Made by a program: the position numbers and the translations under genes
DNA from: Bacillota bacterium
GTDB taxonomy: Bacteria > Bacillota > Clostridia > Lachnospirales > Lachnospiraceae
Direction: 5' to 3'
Length of the DNA: 64,000 bases
Assembly: GCA_023435895.1 (NCBI GenBank)
Contig: JAEZLH010000033.1
Span: 224,814 to 288,813 of the forward strand
In this document: piece after piece, positions 34,035 through 42,921 of the stretch
Numbering within the stretch: position 1 is the stretch's first letter
How the letters are laid out: each line of letters starts with the position of its first letter
The notes under the pieces: model-generated
Told to the model about the DNA's origin: nothing
What the model saw: only the letters and a program-made list of their open reading frames with translations
The model's database searches: none

Positions 34035-34125
34035 TTTAATTGAGAAATTAAATATATCGAGGGTTAAATATATCGAGGGGTTTATCTTGGTTTATCTTAA
34101 TAGACTGAATAGACTTAAATGTAAC

Positions 34126-34352
34126 GCGAGATGCCACTTTGTAAAGTGAAATGCAATGTTTGTAAACGACAACTGAATATTTGTAAACGAAATGCCACTT
34201 TTGACTTAATAGTAAAGCGAGATGCCACCTTGTAATATGAGATGTAATCTTTGTAACCAACAACCGAATATTTGTAAACGAAACGCAACTTTTGTAAGCG
34301 AAATGCATGTTTTGTAAGCAAGATGCAACTTTTGTAACCCAAATGCAGTTTG
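34126..34352. repeat. Tandem array of about eleven 20-21 bp units ending in TTGTAA
   Basis: Units start at 34126, 34145, 34166, 34187, 34216, 34236, 34257, 34278, 34298, 34318 and 34338; most are 20 or 21 bp and end in TTGTAA, with consensus close to GCGAAATGCAACTTTTGTAA. Units 1-4 and 5-8 correspond one to one, so a four-unit block was duplicated. Just upstream, TTAAATATATCGAGGG occurs twice (34048-34079). The array has no spacers, so it is not CRISPR; it looks like iterons or a protein-binding cluster. The apparent reading frames through it are by-products of the repeats. Confidence 0.85.
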
Positions 34353-34523
34353 ATTTTTGCCTTTTATTGAAGCATGATAATAAAAATACTTCTCTTTGCT
34401 GAATCGACTATGCAGAATTGGACTCCGGGGTTCCAGTTTGCAAACTTAACTTCTATTCAGCCTATCTCTTGCAAGATTAAATTCCCCCAAACTAAGTTTG
34501 GGGGGTGCGGACGTTTTCTTGGA

Positions 34524-35234
34524 CTAAGCTACTATTCCTAGACTACGTCTATATTGAAGTGGGCTCATCCCACCTAAAGATATTTTAATTCTATCTTCAT
34601 TATACCAATGGAGATAGGAATCAAGTTCTTTAATAAAAGAATCTATAGATACATGTTTCCATTTTCGATTATAAAACATTTCATTTTTAAGTCGTCCGAA
34701 AAAACCTTCACAAGCTGAATTGTCAGGAGAACACCCCTTCTTTGACATTGATCTTGTTAGATCCGATTTGGTCATGATTTTAATCCATTCTGGCCAGCGA
34801 TAATGACAGCCACGATCAGAATGAATGACGGGCTTTTCATCCTTCTGCAAGCAAGAAATCGCGTTGTTAAGCATTGTGTTTGTAAGCTCTGCATTGGGTG
34901 AAATACCGATGGTCCAAGACACAGCAAGGCCATCAAAGCAATCAATTATAGGTGATAAATACACTTTGCCTGCCGGAATATGAAATTCGGTTATATCGGT
35001 CAACCACTTTTGATTTGGTGCTTTAGCAGAAAAATCACGGTTAATTATGTTATCAATTTCAGGGCTGATTTCCCCTTTATACGAATTGTATTTGCGCTTC
35101 TTTGAGTATTTAACTACGAGGTGTTCTTCTTTCATAATACGACGTACCACTTTTTCAGAAACAACAGTACCCCTGTTTTGCAACAAACAATGAATGCGAC
35201 GATATCCGTATCTGCATTTATTAGCATCGAACAA
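34524..35234 (-). pseudogene. IS3-family transposase OrfB, 5'-truncated remnant
   Basis: 236 residues from the first ATG. The integrase core has all three acidic residues: D80 (WLTDITEF), D140 (VIHSDRG) and E176 (CEGFFGRLKNE), with the usual ending MSPLQYRRSLG. Full OrfB is about 280 residues and is preceded by OrfA; here the frame opens only about 15 codons further upstream and no OrfA is present. GGGGGTGCGGAC occurs in the same direction on both sides (34501-34512 and 35260-35271), the left copy next to a CCCCCAAACT/AGTTTGGGGG hairpin. The element is probably immobile. Confidence 0.85.
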
Positions 35235-35502
35235 TTCCTTTATAATTCCTCGGAGTTCTGGGGGTGCGGACTGGAATTTAATTTTTCAATTCAGCTTCAA
35301 CTTAAAATCAGAATATGCAGAATGTGCTTTTAATACCAAGATTGCAATTAACATTGATCTTTTATATAATATTTATAGGCATCTGGTCTTACTATACATA
35401 ACTTTCAGGATTAAAAACTACAGCTGATAACATAATCACTATTAATAAGTAAACTGTTTATAGATTACTACAAAACAAAATTTATATATTGTCTGCCGTC
35501 GT

Positions 35503-35521
35503 TTGTAAGGAATTCTTACAA
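35503..35521. promoter_or_regulatory. Dyad upstream of the GH120 gene
   Basis: TTGTAAG-GAATT-CTTACAA, 7-bp arms with a 5-base spacer, 31 bp before the beta-xylosidase ATG. It could be an operator for a sugar-responsive repressor; no regulator gene adjoins. The rest of 35272-35552 shows nothing clear. Confidence 0.4.
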
Positions 35522-35552
35522 CTTTTATAAGGCAGGGAGAAGGGGTGATTTT

Positions 35553-37577
35553 ATGGAATATCATGTGTCAATACGTGGGAATGATCAGGAAAAAGGAACC
35601 GCTGATCAACCCTTTCGTACAATATCACGGGCTGCGGCTCTTGCTATTGCTGGTGATTCGGTTATTGTTCATGCCGGAGTATATAGGGAATGGGTTAACC
35701 CAGCCAGTGGAGGAACGGAAGATCATAGAATAATATACAAAGCCGCAGGAGACGGAGAAGTAATCATTACAGGGGCGGAACGCATTTTAGACTGGAAAGC
35801 CGAAGGAGGCAATGTTTGGAGCACAGAAGTCCCCAATTCCATTTTTTCCGTTCGTAATCCCTTTGAAGTGGAATTGAGTGGAGACTGGCTGTTTGATGGG
35901 GCTTTCCCAGTCCATCTCGGTGATGTGTATTTGGATAGCAAATCCCTTTACGAATGCGATAATGTAGATAAGGTACACAATCCAGAAGTTTGGCCTGAAG
36001 CCAAATATCACAAGGACTCCCTACTAAAATGGTATAGCGAGGTTGGTTCTACTACTACAAAAATTTGGGCCAATTTTGGAGGAAAAGATCCCCGTAAGGA
36101 AAATGTAGAAATTAATGTCCGTCCTTATTGCTTCTGGCCAGAAAAATCAGGACTTAACTATATAACCGTAAGTGGATTTACACTTCGTCAAGCATCCCCT
36201 CAATGGGCTCCACCAACTGACTATCAAGAAGGTTTGATCGGACCTCACTGGAGCAAGGGTTGGATTATTGAAAGCAATATAATCAGTGAATCTAAAAGTG
36301 TTGGTATCAGCCTAGGTACCAAAATCCATACAGGTCACGAAAAATCTATGGACAAGCATATGAAAGGCGGTACACAACGTGAGCAGGAGGTTATCTTGCG
36401 TGCATTACACTCCGGCTGGCATAAGGACCGAATAGGCAGTCACATCGTTCGAGGTAATGTGATTCATGATTGCGAACAGGCAGGCATTGTGGGACATATG
36501 GGAGGAGCCTTTAGTCACATTTATCAAAATCGTATTTACAATATTCACCACAAGCACCTCAGACACGGTGCTGAAGTAGCAGGAATTAAGCTACATGCTT
36601 CCCTGGATACTCAAATTAGTGAAAATATTATCTATAGCTGTTACCGTGGAGTTTGGTTGGATTGGCAGGCACAGGGCACCCGCATCAGCCGTAATGTATT
36701 TTTTGACAATCTTTCTGAGGACTTCTTTGTTGAGGTTTGTCATGGTCCATATATGGTTGATCATAATCTATTCCTCTCTCCGATGAATTTCAGAAACATG
36801 TCACAGGGTGGAGCTTTTGTCCATAATTTATTTGCAGGCAGATTTGTGGTTCGTTCCGAAATCACCCGTACTACGCCGTACCACTTCCCTCACGAGACAG
36901 CAATGGCGGGATACTCCAATATTACTGGAGGAGATGACAGGTATTATAATAATATCTTTTTAGGGGATAATTACGCTTATAAAGAACCTGTTCCAATAAC
37001 CTTTTTTGAGCATCTTCCGCTTAAACCCAGGGATGAAGTTGGCAAGGACGGTAAGACTGTTATGGATGGTGTTCCGGACGACTCCATTTGCTATCTGCAT
37101 GCTGTGGGACTGGGAGGTTACAACCACCATCCTGATATAAAAGATAAAAAATGGTGGGAATACACCAATGAGGAGCTTGCTGAGCTTGGCGATGCTGCAC
37201 TGGACTTCTTTTTAGGAAATGCAGTGCTTCCGGTAGCTATGGGCGGAAATTTATATCTTAACAATGCAGTTCCTAGTAGCCATGAAAACAATGCAAAGAT
37301 ATACGAACAGAAGATCATAAAAGTGGAGATTAATCCTGCACAGGGCAAGGCGCATATTCAGATCAATGAGCCCAACTTGCTTCGTGGTGCCTCTGCAATA
37401 TTGGTTACCACCGACCTACTTGGCAAGACTTATCACGCTGATATGAAGTATGAGAAACCGGACAGCACTCCCTATCGTTTTGACTTTGACTTCTTCGGAA
37501 TCAAGAGAGTTGATGCAAAAGTCACACCCGGTCCGTTTGAATTAACCGAAAATAGTACAATTGATTTTAATTTTTAG
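35553..37577 (+). CDS. GH120 family beta-xylosidase
   Basis: 674 residues without signal peptide, so cytoplasmic. The right-handed beta-helix starts EYHVSIRGNDQEKGTADQPF and keeps GDSVIVHAGVYREWVNP, HLGDVYLDSKSLYE and APPTDYQEGLIGPHWSKGWI, which I recognise from the Thermoanaerobacterium GH120 enzyme. The catalytic nucleophile and acid/base map to D370 (VWLDWQAQG) and E394 (FFVEVCHGP); a one-residue insertion separates them relative to my memory of that enzyme (24 versus 23). It would split short xylo-oligosaccharides into xylose. AGGCAGGGAGAAGG precedes ATG 35553. It stands alone, followed by a terminator. Confidence 0.88.
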   Translation: MEYHVSIRGNDQEKGTADQPFRTISRAAALAIAGDSVIVHAGVYREWVNPASGGTEDHRIIYKAAGDGEVIITGAERILDWKAEGGNVWSTEVPNSIFSVRNPFEVELSGDWLFDGAFPVHLGDVYLDSKSLYECDNVDKVHNPEVWPEAKYHKDSLLKWYSEVGSTTTKIWANFGGKDPRKENVEINVRPYCFWPEKSGLNYITVSGFTLRQASPQWAPPTDYQEGLIGPHWSKGWIIESNIISESKSVGISLGTKIHTGHEKSMDKHMKGGTQREQEVILRALHSGWHKDRIGSHIVRGNVIHDCEQAGIVGHMGGAFSHIYQNRIYNIHHKHLRHGAEVAGIKLHASLDTQISENIIYSCYRGVWLDWQAQGTRISRNVFFDNLSEDFFVEVCHGPYMVDHNLFLSPMNFRNMSQGGAFVHNLFAGRFVVRSEITRTTPYHFPHETAMAGYSNITGGDDRYYNNIFLGDNYAYKEPVPITFFEHLPLKPRDEVGKDGKTVMDGVPDDSICYLHAVGLGGYNHHPDIKDKKWWEYTNEELAELGDAALDFFLGNAVLPVAMGGNLYLNNAVPSSHENNAKIYEQKIIKVEINPAQGKAHIQINEPNLLRGASAILVTTDLLGKTYHADMKYEKPDSTPYRFDFDFFGIKRVDAKVTPGPFELTENSTIDFNF

Positions 37578-37585
37578 TATATAAT

Positions 37586-37620
37586 AGAAGAGCCAATCAT
37601 TTTATGCGATTGGCTCTTCT
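37586..37620. terminator. Terminator after the GH120 gene
   Basis: A perfect 13-bp stem (37586-37598 with 37608-37620) with a 9-base loop, between the convergent GH120 and Ig-like genes; it may work in both directions. Confidence 0.75.
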
Positions 37621-37634
37621 AAGGTTTTATGAAT

Positions 37635-38792
37635 TTAATTTTCTGTTACGGATGAAATCAGTAGTGTACGCTTTATGTATTCCTGTAGTGAAGCTCCTGA
37701 AACCGCTGTTACCTGACTGTTAAGCTTAATATCATAATACCCATAGAAGGAGTTTGTTGCTGTAACCGTAAGTGTCTTTCCATCCTCAGTTAAAATACCC
37801 GTAAGTACTCCGGGATCTACTGCAGATATACCAGAAGCATCGGCAACCGGTACAATTGTAACGGAATTTTCTAAGACAGAAGTTAGGGAATTGAATAAGG
37901 TAACCGCTTTCATGAAAGTACTGAATTTTATTGAAAGCGTCTTGTCATCCACTAAAGTCACATCCTGAACATGTGCAGCTTCCATTGCTTCACCGGGTAC
38001 AACCTTAATTACAACTTTATCACTTTTTACATCTTGTAATGTAATAGCGGAACCGCTGGTTACCGATGTACCTTCGCTGACTGCAGAAGCTGTTAATACT
38101 GTGATTCCTTCCTTTACTGCAGTAACAATACCCTCTTCGTTGACTGTTGCTACAGTAGGATCACTTACGGACCAGGTTATTTTACCTGCTGTTCCCTCTG
38201 GCTTTATGACCGCATTGAAATCATAGGTAGAAGCTAATGTCATATACTGCACTTCATCCTCTACCATTTTATTGGTGATGGTTACTTTCGCATTATTGCC
38301 TTTGACCTTAATTACACAGGATAAAACACTTACCCCTTTCTTCTTGTCTTTAATGACACATTTGATTACTGCTGTTCCGTAATTAACACTTTTTACAAGT
38401 CCATTACTATCAACCGTTACGACCTTTTCATTGGTAGAATACCATGTTCGTGCTGTGGTCGCTGAAAGATTCTTTACTTCAATCTGATCATTGACACCAA
38501 TACCGTTCAATGTCTTTTTTGCTACAGTAAAATATGGCTTCAGAGCCTTTTTTTCCTGTTTATCCTTTTTTTCGTTGTAATCTTTCTTGTCTTTTTTGTT
38601 TTTTACATTTTCCTTTCTGCTTTCCTCTTTCTTGTTCTTTTTCTCTTTCTCCGTTTTCTCTTTCTTTGATTGAATCTGTCTCTCATTTTTGGCAGCCTTA
38701 GCCACTGTGGGAGTGGTATATTGGAATACCATAGGTGTCATCAACGCAAGGGCGAGTGCACATGCCAAACCTTTCACTATATACTTTTTCAC
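37635..38792 (-). CDS. Secreted protein with two bacterial Ig-like (Big_2) domains
   Basis: 385 residues from GTG 38792 with AGGAGG well placed. A signal peptide (KKYIVKGLACALALALMTP, cleaved after about AKA) is followed by a Lys/Glu-rich linker (about 45-85) and two Big_2 folds (about 88-165 and 168-265: VTVDSNGLVKSVNYGTAVIK; VATVNEEGIVTAVKEGITVL). The last ~115 residues form a further beta domain. It is exported, perhaps bound to the cell wall through the basic linker. It lies downstream of the sigma/RsgI pair in the same direction and may belong to that regulon. Confidence 0.82.
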   Translation of the reverse strand: MKKYIVKGLACALALALMTPMVFQYTTPTVAKAAKNERQIQSKKEKTEKEKKNKKEESRKENVKNKKDKKDYNEKKDKQEKKALKPYFTVAKKTLNGIGVNDQIEVKNLSATTARTWYSTNEKVVTVDSNGLVKSVNYGTAVIKCVIKDKKKGVSVLSCVIKVKGNNAKVTITNKMVEDEVQYMTLASTYDFNAVIKPEGTAGKITWSVSDPTVATVNEEGIVTAVKEGITVLTASAVSEGTSVTSGSAITLQDVKSDKVVIKVVPGEAMEAAHVQDVTLVDDKTLSIKFSTFMKAVTLFNSLTSVLENSVTIVPVADASGISAVDPGVLTGILTEDGKTLTVTATNSFYGYYDIKLNSQVTAVSGASLQEYIKRTLLISSVTEN

Positions 38793-39065
38793 ACTAATGT
38801 CCTCCTTTAATATTTATCTGGTTCCGCGCTTGTTAAACGCTGCAATCGATACCTTTAATGGTATTTAATTGCTTCTATATTAATTTTTCTCCGAAAATTG
38901 CTATACCATAAGATAAACTTAATCAAAAACAATATACGCGGAGGAAAAATCAATACCTGCTTGTTCACAGCTTTCTCTTGCTGATCTCATAAACTGTAAG
39001 TTTTCTAGTTCCCGTTAAACTCTATTTCATTTGTAACAATATATAGCTTTATCGATCAACTATCA

Positions 39066-40229
39066 TTATTTGGTGAAGGAATCAGGTTTATTTTTATCCA
39101 CTCTATAATCATTTTGTTTGTTTCCCTGATGACCCGTTTGCATTTTCTTTTTTACTTTATCATTGTTTGCTTTATCAGCTTTTGCTCGATTATCCTTTGC
39201 TGAATTATCTTTTTGTTTGCCATCTTTTACTTTTCCATCTTTTGTTTTGCTGTCTTTATCCTCGTTATATTTTTGTTCATCAACTTCTTTATTCCTGTCT
39301 TCATGCAAGTCCTTTTTGGAGCCGGCATTGCCTGGTTTCAAGGAATTATTCTCATTCTTTTTTTCACTATCTCGTTCAGAGGAATTCGGTTGATCTTCCA
39401 TATAATGATCCTCTACATCCTTATCCTCAGCTACGGGAGTTACTGTCGAATTACCCTCTAAAGGCTCCTCCACCTTTATTATATCCCCCAGATCAACTTT
39501 ATTTTCCTTCGCAATGGCAAACAGCTCTGACATTGATTTATGGGAAAGACTTTTGGCTGTTAGGTTTTCAGTGGCTATCTCTATCTTTTTCAGAAGTTTA
39601 AGCTTACCGACCGACACCCCGAGTTCCTTAGCTTCCTCGGACTCAGATTTATTCTTCTCCAAGATTTGGCTAAGTACTGTAAGTTTTAGCTCATGGGCGG
39701 AGGCACTTTTCTTAATTACCAGGTTCAAGGAATCAGTAAGGATCTTGGCTTTCTTCATACTATGATTCTCTACAGAGACTAGGACGACATTTCTGTCGGT
39801 AGTAAGATATCCCTGATTAATAACCGCAGTAACAATTGAAGCTACTGCGGTATCTAGCTCCTCTAACTTGAAATCCTGGTTTTGGAGTACTTTCTGAGCA
39901 TCTTCATTCAATGCTCTGACGGATAATATTTGATTATGCCGATTTGTTTTGATCTCTATTCCAGGGTTAACATCCAACGAAATCATACTACTTGGCAGCC
40001 TGTATTGGTAAAACCAGCCGCCGGCAACAAAAAGAAACAGTGCAAAGCATAGAGATAGTACTGCAGTATATTGTTTGATATATCCAGTAGACTGCTTTTC
40101 TTCCTGTCTTGTGATAAAATCATGTTCTTCCAATCTAGTATAAGGCAAATTCACTAATGAAGCGAAGTCTAGTGCAGGTGCTTGACTTAAAGATCTGCTT
40201 ATGGACTTTTCTATATTTTTTTTATTCAT
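39066..40229 (-). CDS. RsgI-like membrane anti-sigma factor
   Basis: 387 residues. A ~52-residue cytoplasmic part precedes one membrane helix (AVLSLCFALFLFVAGGW). Outside lies the RsgI-type domain with SMISLDVNPGIEIKTNRHNQ and ILSVRALNEDAQKVL, then a long, highly charged Lys/Asp/Asn tail (about 290-387). Such proteins hold a sigma factor at the membrane and release it on an outside signal; cellulolytic clostridia use similar ones to sense polysaccharides. It overlaps the sigma gene by ATGA. The tail replaces the carbohydrate-binding module found in those sensors. Confidence 0.8.
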   Translation of the reverse strand: MNKKNIEKSISRSLSQAPALDFASLVNLPYTRLEEHDFITRQEEKQSTGYIKQYTAVLSLCFALFLFVAGGWFYQYRLPSSMISLDVNPGIEIKTNRHNQILSVRALNEDAQKVLQNQDFKLEELDTAVASIVTAVINQGYLTTDRNVVLVSVENHSMKKAKILTDSLNLVIKKSASAHELKLTVLSQILEKNKSESEEAKELGVSVGKLKLLKKIEIATENLTAKSLSHKSMSELFAIAKENKVDLGDIIKVEEPLEGNSTVTPVAEDKDVEDHYMEDQPNSSERDSEKKNENNSLKPGNAGSKKDLHEDRNKEVDEQKYNEDKDSKTKDGKVKDGKQKDNSAKDNRAKADKANNDKVKKKMQTGHQGNKQNDYRVDKNKPDSFTK

Positions 40230-40819
40230 CTAAGCACCCCGCTTTCCTTTAGATATTTTTTTAATTTTTTTAAGCCTCGATGATATTTTGATAACACCGT
40301 CGAGAGTGGAATTTTGATATCTCGAGCTATCTCCAGATGCGTGAAGCCTGAAATCGCATGAAGCAGGATGATTTTTCTCTCTTCCTCACTTAAGATTTTT
40401 AAGGCGGATTGCAGGATTAATCTGTCATCGCTATTTGTAACATAAGAAAAGGAAAGGTTATTCTCCAGTTCTTCCTCTACAAGTTCCTGCGTTTTTAACC
40501 TCGATCTTATCTTACTCATAGCAAGGTTTCGTGTAATGGTAAATACCCAAGCCATCGGTTTACCCATAGGTTTATAAAGATGGGCAGCTCCGCGGATTTT
40601 TAAATAAGTGTCCTGCATCACATCTAAGGCATCTTCATTGTTTTGCAGGATTGAGAGCGCAAAAGCATACACACTGCGTTCGGTCAGATGGAAAAACTCC
40701 TCAAAGGCAGCCATATCGTTTTCTGCTATTCGGATAAAAATAGTTTCGTCAATGATTAACTTCATAGAACGAGTACCAGAACGACTTTGTGAATCTGCCA
40801 TATCACTGAAAATTAGCAT
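40226..40819 (-). CDS. ECF-type RNA polymerase sigma factor
   Basis: 197 residues from ATG 40819 (AGGAGGAAC eight bases upstream). Region 2 shows ALSILQNNEDALDVMQDTYL and MAWVFTITRNLAMSKIRSRL; region 4 shows LSEEERKIILLHAISGFTHL then STVLSKYHRGLKKLKKYL. Regions 1 and 3 are missing as in ECF factors. Its stop overlaps the RsgI-like anti-sigma start, so the pair is coupled. It probably transcribes its own operon and cell-surface genes; the shared block at 40872-41000 and 50501-50600 is a candidate target. Confidence 0.88.
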   Translation of the reverse strand: MLIFSDMADSQSRSGTRSMKLIIDETIFIRIAENDMAAFEEFFHLTERSVYAFALSILQNNEDALDVMQDTYLKIRGAAHLYKPMGKPMAWVFTITRNLAMSKIRSRLKTQELVEEELENNLSFSYVTNSDDRLILQSALKILSEEERKIILLHAISGFTHLEIARDIKIPLSTVLSKYHRGLKKLKKYLKESGVLR

Positions 40820-40871
40820 AAGGTGTTCCTCCTCTATAATGATAACGCTCCAATATAGTGTTTTATTGCAT

Positions 40872-41022
40872 GTTGATTCTAATTTATGATTATTTATTTA
40901 CAATTTCATTTTAATATAGATATTTCATCGAAACAATTGGAATTATACCCCAGTTTTTCAACAAAGTAATTACAAAGCATTAAAAATCCCCTGTATATCA
41001 GATAGCTCTTTCCGATATACAG
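40872..41022 (-). repeat. Intergenic repeat family E, copy 1 (upstream of the sigma operon)
   Basis: Closely matches 50501-50645 in the same direction. Both contain, on the minus strand, ATAATTCCAATTGT followed by a TCG and AATATC block, and TGTAAATAATCAT-like sequence. Each copy follows a terminator and precedes a minus-strand gene (sigma factor; alpha/beta hydrolase), so it may be a shared promoter or regulatory region. Confidence 0.65.
40991..41022 (-). terminator. Terminator after the TetR gene at 41088
   Basis: Stem CTGTATATC (40991-40999) with GATATACAG (41014-41022); read leftward it is followed by GGGATTTTTAA. It belongs to repeat copy E1. Confidence 0.7.
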
Positions 41023-41087
41023 AGGAAATATATTATTGTTATTGATTTTCTGAAGATATTTACCGGTTATCATCCTGAAATGACGCA

Positions 41088-41651
41088 TTAAAAATTTTTT
41101 GGCACTGCTTCTGTGGCTTTGTCAATAAAATCAGCAATTTTACTAGGACTTTCCTTCATACCGCTATTGACCCACTTTTCTATTACGGCTATCGTACCAT
41201 AGGCAGTAAATGTATACCAATTATCGAATAACTTTTGATCAATATATTTTTCTTCCTTCTTCCACTTCTCGATATTTAATTTGTGGCTGATATAAAGAAT
41301 ACGTTCTAATACTTCTTTATTCCCGTTCTCTGAAAATAATACTCCACATATATTATTATTTGCTTTTATATACTTACAAATTTCATACGATAGTTTTCCA
41401 TAAGTTTCAGGGTTCAAAGTACGTTCCGCAACCTGTTTGATTTCTTCATATAACTCATCTTCAATATTTGAAAGAAGTTCAAATTGATTCGCATAGTGTG
41501 AATAAAAAGTATTGCGATTTATGTTTGCTTTCTTGCAAATATCTGTCACTGTAACTTTGCTGATAGGATACTCTTTCATAAGTTCCAATAAACTGTTTTT
41601 AATAATCATCTTTGTATATCTCACTCGATGGTCTGCCTTTTCGTATGCCAT
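41088..41651 (-). CDS. TetR family transcriptional regulator
   Basis: 187 residues. Helix-turn-helix VTVTDICKKANINRNTFYSH at about 33-52, then a helical TetR_C domain with FTAYGTIAVIEKWVNSGMKE near 150-170, the pattern shared by Lachnospiraceae TetR proteins. GGGAGGC precedes ATG 41651. It is divergent from the membrane protein gene at 41811, with TTGAACGTTCAA between them as candidate operator. Confidence 0.9.
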   Translation of the reverse strand: MAYEKADHRVRYTKMIIKNSLLELMKEYPISKVTVTDICKKANINRNTFYSHYANQFELLSNIEDELYEEIKQVAERTLNPETYGKLSYEICKYIKANNNICGVLFSENGNKEVLERILYISHKLNIEKWKKEEKYIDQKLFDNWYTFTAYGTIAVIEKWVNSGMKESPSKIADFIDKATEAVPKNF

Positions 41652-41767
41652 AATAGCCTCCCTATATAATTAATTGAACGAACAACACTTATCTTATTTG
41701 TAAGTTATCGAACACAATGTTATCGAACTGCCTGTTGATTAACTAACACAGTGTAATTATAATATAT

Positions 41768-41779
41768 TTGAACGTTCAA
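41768..41779. promoter_or_regulatory. 12-bp palindrome between TetR and the membrane gene
   Basis: TTGAACGTTCAA is a perfect palindrome 32 bp before the plus-strand ATG; a related TTGAACGAAC occurs about 41682. A site for the divergent TetR protein is likely. Confidence 0.5.
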
Positions 41780-41810
41780 CACAATCATAATTTTAACTGG
41801 AGGTAATACA

Positions 41811-42785
41811 ATGGGAAATATAACAATAGTACCTGTATGGATTTTTCAAGATATTTTAGTTCTAATCATCGCTGCATTAATGGTCTTCTATATCATTCAA
41901 TATGAAGAGCGTCCAAAGATTGTATTAATGCAATTCATAGGTTTTGTCTTTTTCTACGCCGCAGCCTTTGAAAATGTTGCGGTATCTATGGGACTTTTGG
42001 GAAATGAGGGTTTTTACGCATATGGGCACAGTATCCTAATGATATTCAACATACCATTAACTGTTCCAATTATCGAATTTCTTATCGTTTACTCAACGTT
42101 ACGTGTTTTGAAGACAATAAACATACCTTCATGGACGAAACCATTCATTACTGGACTTAGTGCTATGATTTTTGACTTTTCACTGGATCCAGTCGCAGTA
42201 AAACAGATTTTTCAGACTTCGGAAGGAATCATTGGCAGGTGGAGTTATTACCCGATCCCTGGGGAACCTGTTATATATGGGGAACCTGTTATGAATTTTA
42301 CTGGATGGATTTATATAGCGGGATACTGGACTGCCTTTATATTAATCGGCGAATGGTGGCATAAAAAGAAAGGCTATAGTACTCTAGTTGGTTATTTATA
42401 TCCGATATTGGCTTCCCTTCTTTCTCTCGTTTGTTTGGTTTCACCTTTATCCAATTTCTTTAATTTTATGGCACCATTTTTCCCTAGAACTTCTAATATG
42501 CAATGGGTAATGTTGATTGCACTTTCTGTAATTACAGTGGGAGTTTTAGTGTTAACCTTCGTTAAGTTCTGGGATCGTCGGTTTGTTAGCTCTTTGAATT
42601 ACAAAAAAGATTTTCCAATCATGTTTACTTTCGTGGGTATTCCTCTGGCTAATACTATATTTTGCATTATTGGAGGGTACACGCAGGTATTATGGCTTGT
42701 TGTCCTGGCAGAGGTGTTATTATTGCTCGGCTGGTTTGGAATTTATAGTTTGAATAAAAAGTTTTTCCTAAGAAAGCGCTCCTAA
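41811..42785 (+). CDS. Multi-pass membrane protein, CruF/carotenoid-biosynthesis (DUF422)-like
   Basis: 324 residues with eight or so transmembrane helices. The pattern ENVAVSMGLLGNEGFYAYGH, then DFSLDPVAVKQIFQTSEGII and an NFTGWIYIAGYW loop resembles CruF-type carotenoid hydratases and the DUF422 family; the match is from memory and moderate. No carotenoid genes are nearby. It is under a private TetR regulator, so a detoxifying or lipid-modifying role is also possible. TGGAGGTAATACA precedes ATG 41811. GGGGAACCTGTTAT is tandemly repeated inside the gene near 42260-42290. Confidence 0.55.
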   Translation: MGNITIVPVWIFQDILVLIIAALMVFYIIQYEERPKIVLMQFIGFVFFYAAAFENVAVSMGLLGNEGFYAYGHSILMIFNIPLTVPIIEFLIVYSTLRVLKTINIPSWTKPFITGLSAMIFDFSLDPVAVKQIFQTSEGIIGRWSYYPIPGEPVIYGEPVMNFTGWIYIAGYWTAFILIGEWWHKKKGYSTLVGYLYPILASLLSLVCLVSPLSNFFNFMAPFFPRTSNMQWVMLIALSVITVGVLVLTFVKFWDRRFVSSLNYKKDFPIMFTFVGIPLANTIFCIIGGYTQVLWLVVLAEVLLLLGWFGIYSLNKKFFLRKRS

Positions 42786-42865
42786 CAAGTTAGCCAAAGA
42801 TTTCAATAAGCAAACTGTAGGACTTGATGCCTGTATAGAACATAACCGCTTAAGGCGGGAATTTA

Positions 42866-42895
42866 AAAACGGCGGTTTTAAAAACCCGCCGTTTT
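42866..42895. terminator. Bidirectional terminator
   Basis: AAAACGGCGG (42866-42875) pairs with CCGCCGTTTT (42886-42895). It lies between the convergent membrane-protein and yaaA genes and has A and T tracts at both feet. Confidence 0.8.
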
Positions 42896-42921
42896 CTATA
42901 TCGATAGATTTTAATAATTAA

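Noticed and set aside
34048..34342. Two 75-86 codon minus-strand ORFs with repeated peptides
   Set aside because: They are translations of the tandem array in two frames; unit lengths shift frame and there is no ribosome site.
34126..34352. CRISPR array
   Set aside because: The units adjoin each other with no variable spacers, and no cas genes are present.
39163..39765. Overlapping plus-strand ORFs inside the RsgI-like gene
   Set aside because: They are antisense to the Lys/Asp-rich tail and read as Phe/Leu/Ser-rich junk without ribosome sites.
40906..41088. 60-codon minus-strand ORF in repeat E1
   Set aside because: It spans a terminator and the intergenic repeat and is not kept in copy E2.
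41811..42785. Carotenoid biosynthesis cluster
   Set aside because: Only one CruF-like membrane protein is present; no phytoene synthase, desaturase or other pathway gene adjoins.
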